Positions 1-6,786 of a stretch of 10,477 nucleotides of DNA are shown one piece after another. Source of the stretch: Bacillota bacterium (GTDB lineage: Bacteria; Bacillota; Clostridia; Christensenellales; CAG-138); assembly GCA_023453725.1 (NCBI GenBank), contig JAEXTB010000234.1:1-10477 (forward strand), written 5' to 3'. Made by a program: the position numbers and the translations under genes. The number at the start of each line of letters is the position of its first letter. The stretch's first letter is position 1. A model generated the notes under the pieces. It did no database searches and had not been told where the DNA came from. It saw only the letters and a program-made list of their open reading frames with translations.

Positions 1-3000
1 ATCGGCCAGGGCAAGGTGGAAGAAATCCTCTCCAATAAATCGGGAGACCGCCGCGCGGCCCTGGAAGAGGCGGCAGGCGTCATGCGTTACCGCGTACGCA
101 AAGAAGAGGCGGTACGAAAGCTTGAGAATACACGAAAGAACCTTGACCGGTTGGAGGATATCCTCACAGAGCTTCAAAGCCAGCGTGAACCGCTGCAGGA
201 GCAAGCGGAAAAAGCGCGCGCCTATCTGAAACTGCGCGATGAATTAAAAGAACTTGAAGTCAATGTGTTCCTGCATCAGTATGAGCGCATGCAGGAACGT
301 TTGGAATCGGCGGACAATTCCATCCGCCAGATGCAGGAAGAAAGTGAACTGCTCTATGAATCCGAGCGGACGCTCTCTTCGGACACTGCCTCACAGGAAG
401 AAGCGCTGCGCGCCATAGAGCATACTGCAAGCACAGCGCAGAATGCGCTGATTACGCTTATGTCCGCCATGGAGGCACATATCGGCGAGGCGGGTGTACT
501 CAACGAGCGCAAAGAACATTTGGCTAAAGAGAGGGACCGCCTGCTTTCCTCCGTTACGGAAAATGAGAACCGCTGGGAGGATCGCTTGGCACAGATTGAG
601 CGCCTGAAAAACAGTGATACCGCCGGCCGGGATATGTTAAAAGAACTCGATGACGAGATTGCCGCAACCGATGCGGAACTCTTATCCCTCCAGCAGGCGG
701 TTGAGCAGCAGGAAAACACGCTCAACGCGCAGAAAAACAGCATTATTGAGTCACTCAACCGCCTTTCTGACGCAAAGAGCCAGCTTTCCCGCATGGAGGC
801 AATGACGACCGCGTTGAACCAGCGGCTTAATGCGGTGGCGCAGGAACAGCAGGCAAACGAACAGGAACGCGAGGGGTTACACAATGAACTCGCGCAAGCA
901 CGCGGAGAATGGGATGCGCAGCAGGAGCAAAAGAGCGCGTTTCTCAAAGAAAAGGACCGCCTCAACACAGAGTTGAAGCGGGGGCAGGAAGAAAGCCGCG
1001 AAGCCCAAAATAAGCTCAACGAGCTTGAGCAAAAGTGCAACACCATGCGTTCGCGCTCCAACGTGCTTGAAGAAATGGCCCGCGCCCATGAAGGATATTA
1101 CGCGAGTGTTCGCAATGTATTAAAGGACTGTGAGCGGGATGTAACGCTTAGGCGCAGCGTGCTTGGGGTCGTTGCAGAACTTATCACCGTTCCGCAAAAA
1201 TATGAAACGGCGCTGGAAATGGCGCTCGGTTCGTCGCTCCAGAACATTGTCACCCCCACGCCGGAGGATGCAAAGCGCGTCATTGATCATTTGCGTGCGA
1301 GGCAGTACGGGAGGGCGACACTTTTGCCGGTTTCCGCCATGCGCGCCCGCCTTTTGAACGCGGAAGAGCGGGATACGCTTCGAATGCCGGGGTGCATTGG
1401 CATTGCGTCCGAGCTTGTGGGCTTTGAGGAAGGCTACCGCAGCGTTGTGGAAAACCTATTGGGCCGTACCGTAATTGTGGAAAACCTCGATGCCGGTATC
1501 GCCATCAACAAGCGCGCCAATTCCGCATTCCGCATTGCCACGCTGCAGGGGGATATCATCAACCCCGGCGGTTCCATGACAGGCGGAAGCGTGCAAAAAC
1601 GTGAGTTCAGCCTTTTAGGGCGTGAACGGGAACTAAAGGAGCTCGAGCGCAGCATCAGTGAAACGGAAGCTGCCATTCAGGCGCAGGCACAAAAGCGAAC
1701 AAAAGCGGAGCAGGCGGTAGAAGAAATCAAAACATCGCTGCTGCAGGCGGAGACCGCTTTGCACGCGCAGGAGATTGAAATTGCCCGCCACAAGGAAAAG
1801 CTGGAGCTCATTGAGCGCGACTTGCGGCAGAACAGCCAAAAAGCCGAGCGGATGGAGCTTGAATGCGCGCAGATCCGCGATAACATTGCAGATATCGAAA
1901 AGGAGCGCGGCGGGTTAACTTCCGTTCAAACAGGCATTGAAGCCGGAAGCGCCGCGACACAGGAGGACGTCCAACGCTCCCAAGCGGAGCTCACACGCCT
2001 GCGCGCGCGGCATGAAGAAGTCGCCGCCGCCATGACGGAGCGCAAAGTCAGGCGTATGGCGCTTAAGAAGGAAGAGGACGCCGTTCTGCTTGAAAGCAAG
2101 CGGCTGGAGCAGGAGCTTCGCGATACACAGCGTATGATTGAAGAGAATAAAGCTTCGCACACAAGGACTTTGGAACAGGAAGCGGCCTTGGCGCAGCAGT
2201 TGCAAGCGCTCAATGAAGTCATTGCTCAGGAGCAGGCGGCGGTCGATTTGCGCAAGGAAGAGCAGCACGCCATGGAAGAGGAACGCCTGCGCCGCTCCCA
2301 AACGCTTTCGGATACGCGCGCCCGCAAGGATGAACTCAACACGCGCCTAAGGGAAATTGAGGAAAAGCGCCACAAGCAGGAACTGACAAAGAGCCGTACC
2401 GAAGTGGAGCTTGACGCCATGATGCAGCGCATTATGGCGGACTATGAACTGACCTATGAGGCCGCGCTTCCGCTCCGTACGGAAGGCGTGGGCATTACAG
2501 CGGCGCACGTGCGCATTGATGAGCTGAAAAAAGACATCCGGGCTTTAGGCAGCATCAACGTCAACGCTGTAGAGGACTACGAGATTTTAAACGAGCGCTA
2601 TACTGCGCTTAACACCCAGTGTGAGGACCTCAACCGCGCGGAGGAGGATCTTAATACCCTGATTGGTGAACTGACACAGACCATGGAAAAACAGTTCCTG
2701 CAGCAGTTTACGTTGATCCAGCAGAACTTCACAACGGTATTTGAACAGCTCTTTGGCGGCGGCTATGCGGAACTGCGGCTTTCCGACCCTAAGGATGTAT
2801 TAAATTGCGAAATTGATATCATCGCCCAGCCGCCGGGCAAAAAGCTGCAGCTGCTGACCTTGCTTTCGGGCGGTGAGCGTGCGCTTACGGCCATTGCGCT
2901 GCTGTTTGCAATGCTGAAATTAAAGCCCACGGTATTCTGCATTCTCGATGAAATTGAATCCTCGCTCGATGAAGTGAACGTCACCCGCTTTGCAAACTAT

Positions 3001-3147
3001 TTGCGGGAGTATTCGGATGATACGCAGTTTATCCTGATTACCCACCGCAAAGGCAGCATGGAGGTCTGTAACGCGCTTTACGGCGTCGCCATGGAAGAGA
3101 AGGGCGTTTCCAAGGTTGTATCGGCCCGTTTCCAGGAGGCGGGTTAG
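1..3147 (+). CDS. smc: Chromosome partition/condensation ATPase SMC, 5' end cut by window edge
   Basis: SMC forms a V-shaped dimer with ScpA/ScpB that loads on DNA and extrudes loops to organise and segregate the chromosome. The frame is open from base 1 and begins with IGQGKVEEILSNKSGDRR, the conserved stretch that follows the N-terminal ATPase half, so about 145 residues including Walker A lie upstream. In the 1048 visible residues I see a long coiled coil (about 25-360, rich in E, Q, K, R), a hinge (about 360-535, ending near NPGGSMTGGS), a second coiled coil (about 545-880) and the C-terminal head. The head carries the LSGGER signature (955-960), Walker B with ILDEIESSLDE (981-991), and the ITHRKGSME switch. 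The total would be close to the usual 1190 residues. The Walker B tail reads IESS rather than the commoner VDAA/VDAP. Its stop lies 24 bases before ftsY; rnc would be expected upstream by analogy with Bacillus. Confidence 0.97.
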   Translation: MGQGKVEEILSNKSGDRRAALEEAAGVMRYRVRKEEAVRKLENTRKNLDRLEDILTELQSQREPLQEQAEKARAYLKLRDELKELEVNVFLHQYERMQERLESADNSIRQMQEESELLYESERTLSSDTASQEEALRAIEHTASTAQNALITLMSAMEAHIGEAGVLNERKEHLAKERDRLLSSVTENENRWEDRLAQIERLKNSDTAGRDMLKELDDEIAATDAELLSLQQAVEQQENTLNAQKNSIIESLNRLSDAKSQLSRMEAMTTALNQRLNAVAQEQQANEQEREGLHNELAQARGEWDAQQEQKSAFLKEKDRLNTELKRGQEESREAQNKLNELEQKCNTMRSRSNVLEEMARAHEGYYASVRNVLKDCERDVTLRRSVLGVVAELITVPQKYETALEMALGSSLQNIVTPTPEDAKRVIDHLRARQYGRATLLPVSAMRARLLNAEERDTLRMPGCIGIASELVGFEEGYRSVVENLLGRTVIVENLDAGIAINKRANSAFRIATLQGDIINPGGSMTGGSVQKREFSLLGRERELKELERSISETEAAIQAQAQKRTKAEQAVEEIKTSLLQAETALHAQEIEIARHKEKLELIERDLRQNSQKAERMELECAQIRDNIADIEKERGGLTSVQTGIEAGSAATQEDVQRSQAELTRLRARHEEVAAAMTERKVRRMALKKEEDAVLLESKRLEQELRDTQRMIEENKASHTRTLEQEAALAQQLQALNEVIAQEQAAVDLRKEEQHAMEEERLRRSQTLSDTRARKDELNTRLREIEEKRHKQELTKSRTEVELDAMMQRIMADYELTYEAALPLRTEGVGITAAHVRIDELKKDIRALGSINVNAVEDYEILNERYTALNTQCEDLNRAEEDLNTLIGELTQTMEKQFLQQFTLIQQNFTTVFEQLFGGGYAELRLSDPKDVLNCEIDIIAQPPGKKLQLLTLLSGGERALTAIALLFAMLKLKPTVFCILDEIESSLDEVNVTRFANYLREYSDDTQFILITHRKGSMEVCNALYGVAMEEKGVSKVVSARFQEAG

Positions 3148-3171
3148 TCCCAGGTGTAAGGAGAAACGAGT

Positions 3172-4083
3172 ATGGAACAAAAGGTAAGCATATTTGAACG
3201 CCTCAAGCAAGGGTTAAGCAAGACAAGAGACAGCTTTCTCGCCTCCGTTTTCTCGGGGCGTGACAGCATCAATGACGAGTTTTATGAGGAACTTGAAGAA
3301 GCCCTCATCATGGCGGATGTTGGCGCGGAGCTGACCGACCGCCTGCTCAATGAACTCAAGGCGGTCGTCAAGGAGCAAAAGCTCCATAAGACCGCCGAAG
3401 CTCGGGAGGCATTAAAGGGGATACTTGCCGCACATATGCGCACAGAGGAGCCGTTCCTGCCCGATGAAGGCATAAGCGTGCTGCTCATTGTGGGCGTAAA
3501 TGGCGTAGGCAAGACCACCTCGATTGGGAAGCTTGCTTCATACTACAAACAGCAGGGCAAGAACCCCATGTTGGCCGCTGCCGATACCTTCCGTGCCGCT
3601 GCGGCGGAGCAGCTTGGCATTTGGGCGGAGCGCGCCAAGGTGCCTATGGTGCGCCACGGGGAGGGTGCCGACCCTGCCGCCGTGGTGTTTGACGCCATCC
3701 ATTCGTTCAAAGCGAAAGGGTGCGACCTTTTGATCTGCGATACCGCGGGCAGGCTCCACAACAAAAAGAACCTGATGCATGAATTGGAGAAAATCCGCCG
3801 CGTCATTTCAAAAGAACTGCCGGATGCTGAGTGCCGGGTATTGCTTGTTTTGGATGCAACGACCGGGCAGAATGCCATTGCGCAGGCGAAAGCCTTTGGA
3901 GAAGCGACAGGGCTGACCGATGTGGTGCTCACAAAGCTTGACGGTACCGCAAAAGGCGGAATGGCCGTGGCTGTGAAGGAGATGCTTGGCCTCCCTGTGC
4001 GGTTTGTCGGGGTAGGGGAGCGGATTGAGGATTTGCAGCCCTTTGACGCGGATGCGTTCTGTGCAGCATTATTGGGAGAATAG
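3172..4083 (+). CDS. ftsY: Signal recognition particle receptor FtsY
   Basis: FtsY is the membrane-associated GTPase that receives the SRP(Ffh)-ribosome complex and hands nascent membrane proteins to SecYEG. The 303-residue product is complete. An N domain (about 1-95, helical) is followed by a G domain with the P-loop GVNGVGKT (108-115), the SRP-GTPase insertion motif DTFRAAA (138-144), DTAGR (190-194), TKLDG (254-258) and the closing GVGERIEDLQPFD (280-292), which separates FtsY from Ffh and FlhF. There is no long acidic A domain; only about 35 residues precede the N domain, as in many Gram-positive FtsY. The ATG start has AAGGAG eight bases upstream (3158-3163). It follows smc by 24 bases, the conserved Bacillota order, and is probably in the same transcript. 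Confidence 0.97.
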   Translation: MEQKVSIFERLKQGLSKTRDSFLASVFSGRDSINDEFYEELEEALIMADVGAELTDRLLNELKAVVKEQKLHKTAEAREALKGILAAHMRTEEPFLPDEGISVLLIVGVNGVGKTTSIGKLASYYKQQGKNPMLAAADTFRAAAAEQLGIWAERAKVPMVRHGEGADPAAVVFDAIHSFKAKGCDLLICDTAGRLHNKKNLMHELEKIRRVISKELPDAECRVLLVLDATTGQNAIAQAKAFGEATGLTDVVLTKLDGTAKGGMAVAVKEMLGLPVRFVGVGERIEDLQPFDADAFCAALLGE

Positions 4084-4111
4084 CTAAAATTCAGGGGGCT
4101 TGGGGGGAAGT

Positions 4112-4645
4112 ATGGGACGTACCGTGGTAGCGTATCAATCCAAATATGGAACGACAAAGACATATGCGCAGTGGATTGCCGAAGAAACGGGCGCGGATCT
4201 TTTGGAAGCGAAGCATGCAACAATCGATCAGCTGCTTGGGTATGATACCATCGTTTACTGCGGCGGACTCTACGCGGGCGGTATGCTGGGATTTTCCCGC
4301 ATCCGTAAGAATTTTGACCGGTTGAAAGGCAAACGCATGTTTGTTGCCGCGGTGGGTGCAACGCTCCAGAGGGACAAGGCCCTGGAGGAAGTGAAAAACG
4401 TCAATTTCACGCCGGAAATGAAGGAGTGTGTACCTCTGTTTTTGCTCCGCGGCGGGCTCGACTATAAGAAAATGGGCATCGTAGACCGTCTGCTGATGGC
4501 GATGCTTGTCAGTTCTATCCGGCGCAAGGATCCGAATACGCTGGATGTCGATTCGAAAGGCATACTTGGCACTTACAAAAAGACGGTCAGCTTCGTGAAC
4601 CGGAAACAGATCGCGCCTATTGTAGAGGCTATCCGGGCAGAGTGA
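4112..4645 (+). CDS. Flavodoxin-domain protein (HemG-like flavodoxin_5 type)
   Basis: A 177-residue protein with a flavodoxin fold that should bind FMN. It opens with a beta strand and phosphate loop, VVAYQSKYGTT (5-15), typical of flavodoxins, followed by IVYCGGLYAGG (47-57), which corresponds to a second flavin-contacting loop. The later LLRGGLDYKKMG (111-122) and DRLLMAML resemble the group related to menaquinone-dependent protoporphyrinogen oxidase (HemG), but many Clostridia relatives have no proven haem role, so I do not assign hemG. I chose the ATG at 4112, preceded by a GGGGGGAAG stretch; a TTG at 4100 would add four residues (MGGS) before the usual family start. It lies 28 bases after ftsY, where Bacillus would have ylxM-ffh, and ends 19 bases before a terminator, so it is likely the last gene of the smc-ftsY transcript. 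The electron-transfer partner is unknown. Confidence 0.85.
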   Translation: MGRTVVAYQSKYGTTKTYAQWIAEETGADLLEAKHATIDQLLGYDTIVYCGGLYAGGMLGFSRIRKNFDRLKGKRMFVAAVGATLQRDKALEEVKNVNFTPEMKECVPLFLLRGGLDYKKMGIVDRLLMAMLVSSIRRKDPNTLDVDSKGILGTYKKTVSFVNRKQIAPIVEAIRAE

Positions 4646-4664
4646 AATTTGCTACTTACAGAAC

Positions 4665-4692
4665 ACGGGGCTGTCCATATGGACAGCCCCGT
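4665..4692. terminator. Perfect palindromic bidirectional terminator between convergent genes
   Basis: The 12-base arms ACGGGGCTGTCC (4665-4676) and GGACAGCCCCGT (4681-4692) are perfect complements around an ATAT loop, so the whole 28 bases read the same on both strands. On the + strand the stem is followed by TTCTTTATT, a fair U-tract, which fits termination of the smc-ftsY-flavodoxin transcript. On the - strand it begins three bases after the stop of the coiled-coil gene but is followed by a weaker tract (GTTCTGTAAG), so termination in that direction may be less efficient. Confidence 0.9.
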
Positions 4693-4695
4693 TCT

Positions 4696-5511
4696 TTATT
4701 CGTCTAAATCCAGATCAAGGTCTTCTTCGCGCCGGTTCTTTGCGCGGCGTCCCTTGGGCGGCGCCTCTTCCACGGGCTGCTCTTCGGGGACATCCTCCTC
4801 ATCAAAGAGGTCGTCGTCATCGCGGTGGAAGAACCAGCCGCCGCGTTTTCGCTTGGGCTCCGGCTGCGGCGCTTCTTCCTCCTCCTCATCGGGGAGTTCA
4901 GGTGCCTGGGGTTCTACGGGCCTCCTGCCGGATTGCGGCGCAGTGGGTGACTGGGGCGCTGTGGGCTGGGGAAATACGGGCGACTGTGCGGGCTCCGCTT
5001 CCGCCTGCGCAATGCCAAGCTCAGAGCGGTTCTGGGCCACCATATGGTGGTATTCCATCAGGTAGCGCTGCACGTCCATTAAGATCTCATCGGCATACTG
5101 CTTTGCACCGTTGTAAACGATATTGGCGTTGCGCTCTGCATGCTGCTGCAACAGTTCCGCGCGGCGCTGCACTTCCTGCGAGACCTTATCCTCTTCTACA
5201 CGAGCTTCGAATTCTTCCTCCGCAAGGCGGCGAATTTTCTCAGCTTCGCGCTGCGCCTGCTCTACCAGGTCTACCGCTTCCTGATTGGCGTGGTCCAAGA
5301 GAGAATCCGCTTCAATCAGCACACTGTTTGCGCGGCGGATATCCTCGGGTATGGTCACTTTTAAATCCCCAAGAAGATCGTACAGCTCGTCCACGTCCAC
5401 GATGCGGCGGTTGCCGGAAGAAAATTTCGGGCGTGGCGCACTCTCCAGCACCTGCTCTATCTGGGAAAGTACGGTGAAAATCCGCAAGGATTGCTCGTTT
5501 TGTGTGCTCAT
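4696..5511 (-). CDS. Coiled-coil protein of unknown function with acidic disordered tail, linked to coaD
   Basis: A 271-residue protein with no enzyme motif that I recognise. Residues 1-55 form a short N-terminal segment (FTVLSQIEQVLESAPRP, then VDVDELYDLLGDLKVTIPED). Residues about 56-170 are a highly charged helix rich in A, E, Q and R that should form a coiled coil, resembling DivIVA-like proteins or ATPase stalk subunits. Residues about 171-271 look disordered: a Pro/Gln stretch with TAPQS twice (184-194), a run of acidic residues, a basic KRKRGG (220-225), a DDDD run (231-234) and a DLDLDLDE end. There is no signal peptide or membrane segment, so it is probably cytoplasmic. Similar proteins next to coaD in Clostridia are often labelled ATPase or V-ATPase subunit-like, which I think reflects coiled-coil similarity only. 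The ATG start has GAAAGG nine bases upstream (5521-5526). It follows coaD by 62 bases with no terminator between, so it is probably the third gene of that operon. Confidence 0.85.
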   Translation of the reverse strand: MSTQNEQSLRIFTVLSQIEQVLESAPRPKFSSGNRRIVDVDELYDLLGDLKVTIPEDIRRANSVLIEADSLLDHANQEAVDLVEQAQREAEKIRRLAEEEFEARVEEDKVSQEVQRRAELLQQHAERNANIVYNGAKQYADEILMDVQRYLMEYHHMVAQNRSELGIAQAEAEPAQSPVFPQPTAPQSPTAPQSGRRPVEPQAPELPDEEEEEAPQPEPKRKRGGWFFHRDDDDLFDEEDVPEEQPVEEAPPKGRRAKNRREEDLDLDLDE

Positions 5512-5583
5512 CGCTTTTTACCTTTCAATGAATATGATAGCGCTCATCGCTTTGTCAGGCATAGGGATAGTTTTTATCGCTTT
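5506..5583. repeat. Three short direct repeats around the coiled-coil gene start
   Basis: On the + strand GCTCATCGCTTT occurs at 5506-5517 and again at 5542-5553 (12 identical bases), and ATCGCTTT recurs at 5576-5583 over the coaD stop. Copies are 36 and 30 bases apart. Read on the - strand the unit is AAAGCGATGAGC; the copy nearest the gene contains its start ATG and the middle copy contains another ATG, which opens a nine-codon frame (5547-5518) ending just before the real start. This could be a small local duplication of the start region or chance. Confidence 0.5.
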
Positions 5584-6062
5584 GTTAACCTGTTTATAAT
5601 AGTGCTCTTGTTTACTGTGGGCACCAGATTGTCAATGTTGCCGCCCAGCGCGCAAACCTCGCGTATGACGCTGGAACTCAAATATGAATGCTCCGGCTCG
5701 GCCATAAAGTATACCGTATCCAAATCCGGGGCCAGCCTGCGGTTCATGGAACTGATTTGAAACTCGTATTCAAAATCCATCACCGCACGAAGGCCGCGTA
5801 TGATGTGGCACGCGCCGATGTTGTGCGCATAATCCACCAACAGGCCGCTAAAGGAACCTGAGGATACGTTTGTAAGACCCTCCGCTGCAATGGCGGCATC
5901 TATAAAGGCCAGGCGCTCCTCAAGCGTGAAAAACGGCCGCTTTCCTGCGTTGACCAATACGGCCACAACGACATGATCCATCAGCGCTGCGGCGCGGCGC
6001 AAAATATCCATATGTCCTTCGGTCAGCGGATCAAAGCTGCCGGGATAAACGCCTATCTGCAA
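5574..6062 (-). CDS. coaD: Phosphopantetheine adenylyltransferase CoaD
   Basis: CoaD transfers AMP from ATP to 4'-phosphopantetheine to make dephospho-CoA, the penultimate step of coenzyme A synthesis, in the cytoplasm. With the start at the TTG 6060-6062 the product is 162 residues, close to the family's usual 160, and begins MQIGVYPGSFDPLTEGH. It holds the nucleotidyltransferase T/HxGH motif as TEGH (14-17), the substrate lysine in NAGKRPFF (38-45), RGLRAVMDFEYE (89-100) and the YLSSSVIREV motif (127-136). The open frame extends upstream to 6179, but that extra sequence lies inside rsmD and matches no CoaD. AAAGGAAG seven bases before the TTG supports this choice. The start overlaps the end of rsmD by 10 bases, so translation is probably coupled. 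Confidence 0.96.
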   Translation of the reverse strand: MQIGVYPGSFDPLTEGHMDILRRAAALMDHVVVAVLVNAGKRPFFTLEERLAFIDAAIAAEGLTNVSSGSFSGLLVDYAHNIGACHIIRGLRAVMDFEYEFQISSMNRRLAPDLDTVYFMAEPEHSYLSSSVIREVCALGGNIDNLVPTVNKSTIINRLTKR

Positions 6063-6628
6063 TCGGGGTCTTCCTTTCTGCCCGTATCGGCTACAAAAAA
6101 ACTCAGCCCGGTATCGCCGTATTTGCGCGTATCCACACAGGAAAACAATCTTTCCATTGCGGAGGGGGGCTCTTTCCACGCATGCTCTACTACTACCTGC
6201 CCGCCTTCGGCTACAAGCGCTTTTGAAAACAGCGCTTCAAGGGCCTGCTGCGCTCCGGCGCGGTAGGGGGGATCCAAGAACACAATGTCAAAGGGCTTAC
6301 CGTTTGCAAGCCGCTCCAATGTGGAAAGCGCTTCCGACTGGAATACGGCTGCCTTGTCTGAAAATCCAAACGCGTCGATATTTCTGCGGATAATCGCACA
6401 GCACTCCCGGCTGTGGTCGTTGAATGCAGCATAGCTTGCCCCACGGGAAAGCGCTTCCAGACCAAGGCTGCCGGAGCCTGCGTAAAGATCCAGCACGCGA
6501 GCGCCGGGCAAGGAAAACTGAAGAATTCCATAGAGCGATTCTTTGACGCGGGCCAATGTAGGGCGCGTAGCCTGTCCCTTTGGAGCAGCAATCTCCCTCC
6601 CGCGCGCGGAACCTGCGATAATGCGCAA
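6053..6628 (-). CDS. rsmD: 16S rRNA (guanine-966-N2)-methyltransferase RsmD
   Basis: RsmD uses S-adenosylmethionine to methylate N2 of a guanine in the small-subunit rRNA (position 966 in E. coli) during ribosome assembly. From the TTG at 6626-6628 the product has 191 residues and starts MRIIAGSARGREIAAPKG, the family's standard N-terminus, followed by TRPTLARVKESLYGIL (21-36). The SAM-binding motif is LDLYAGSGSLGLEAL (46-60) and the catalytic motif is FLDPPY (117-122). A longer frame from a TTG at 6649 would add seven residues without family support, while GGAGG lies five bases before the chosen TTG. rsmD and coaD are adjacent in many Bacillota (ylbH-ylbI in Bacillus). It is the first gene of its operon, with a promoter just upstream. 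Confidence 0.95.
   Translation of the reverse strand: MRIIAGSARGREIAAPKGQATRPTLARVKESLYGILQFSLPGARVLDLYAGSGSLGLEALSRGASYAAFNDHSRECCAIIRRNIDAFGFSDKAAVFQSEALSTLERLANGKPFDIVFLDPPYRAGAQQALEALFSKALVAEGGQVVVEHAWKEPPSAMERLFSCVDTRKYGDTGLSFFVADTGRKEDPDCR
6070..6077 (-). promoter_or_regulatory. Ribosome binding site that fixes the TTG start of coaD
   Basis: On the - strand AAAGGAAG sits seven bases before TTG at 6060-6062, inside the 3' end of rsmD. It decides the start, because the same frame remains open for another 39 codons upstream. Confidence 0.75.
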
Positions 6629-6633
6629 AATGC

Positions 6634-6638
6634 CCTCC
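6634..6638 (-). promoter_or_regulatory. Ribosome binding site for the TTG start of rsmD
   Basis: GGAGG on the - strand, five bases before TTG at 6626-6628. It favours this start over the longer frame beginning at 6649, which would place the GGAGG inside the coding region. Confidence 0.7.
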
Positions 6639-6663
6639 AACAATTCCAAATTTTTCGCCTTTT

Positions 6664-6691
6664 ATTGTACCATAAAACACATGCCGTGCAA
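6664..6691 (-). promoter_or_regulatory. Probable sigma-A promoter for rsmD-coaD-coiled-coil operon
   Basis: On the - strand TACAAT (6664-6669) matches the -10 consensus at five of six positions and is preceded by TGG, giving an extended -10 (TGnTACAAT). The -35 is weak: TTGCAC (6686-6691), 16 bases away, matches only the first three positions. The -10 lies about 35 bases before the rsmD start, and the element sits just after the malQ terminator, where a new transcript would be expected. Confidence 0.6.
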
Positions 6692-6707
6692 AGAATGAAT
6701 GCCATGT

Positions 6708-6744
6708 AAACAAAACAGGATGCCCCGATAAGGAGTATCCTGTT
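6708..6744 (-). terminator. Rho-independent terminator after malQ
   Basis: Read on the - strand, AACAGGAT (6737-6744 region) pairs with ATCCTGTT (6714-6721) as a perfect eight-base stem that can extend inward through a partly paired CTCC/GGGG segment. It is followed by TTTTGTTT (complement of 6708-6715). It lies about 43 bases past the malQ stop and separates the sugar operon from the rsmD promoter. Confidence 0.8.
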
Positions 6745-6786
6745 CTGTTATCGCGTCTGTTGGAGGACTTGGGTATGACAACTCCG

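Noticed and set aside
354..1061. - strand open frame (about 235 codons) opposite the SMC coiled coil
   Set aside because: Its Ser/Cys/Leu-rich product is the expected reverse complement of Glu/Lys/Gln-rich coiled-coil codons.
3543..4361. - strand open frame (about 272 codons) across ftsY and the flavodoxin gene
   Set aside because: It covers parts of two well-supported genes on the other strand and shows no recognisable domain.
4740..5477. + strand open frame (about 245 codons) opposite the coiled-coil gene
   Set aside because: The translated product is rich in R, A, P and G as expected from the reverse of acidic, Q-rich codons, and has no ribosome binding site or family resemblance. The - strand frame has a good start, site and operon context.
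6063..6179. N-terminal extension of CoaD
   Set aside because: The extra 39 residues lie inside rsmD in another frame, do not match CoaD, and a good ribosome binding site precedes the internal TTG.
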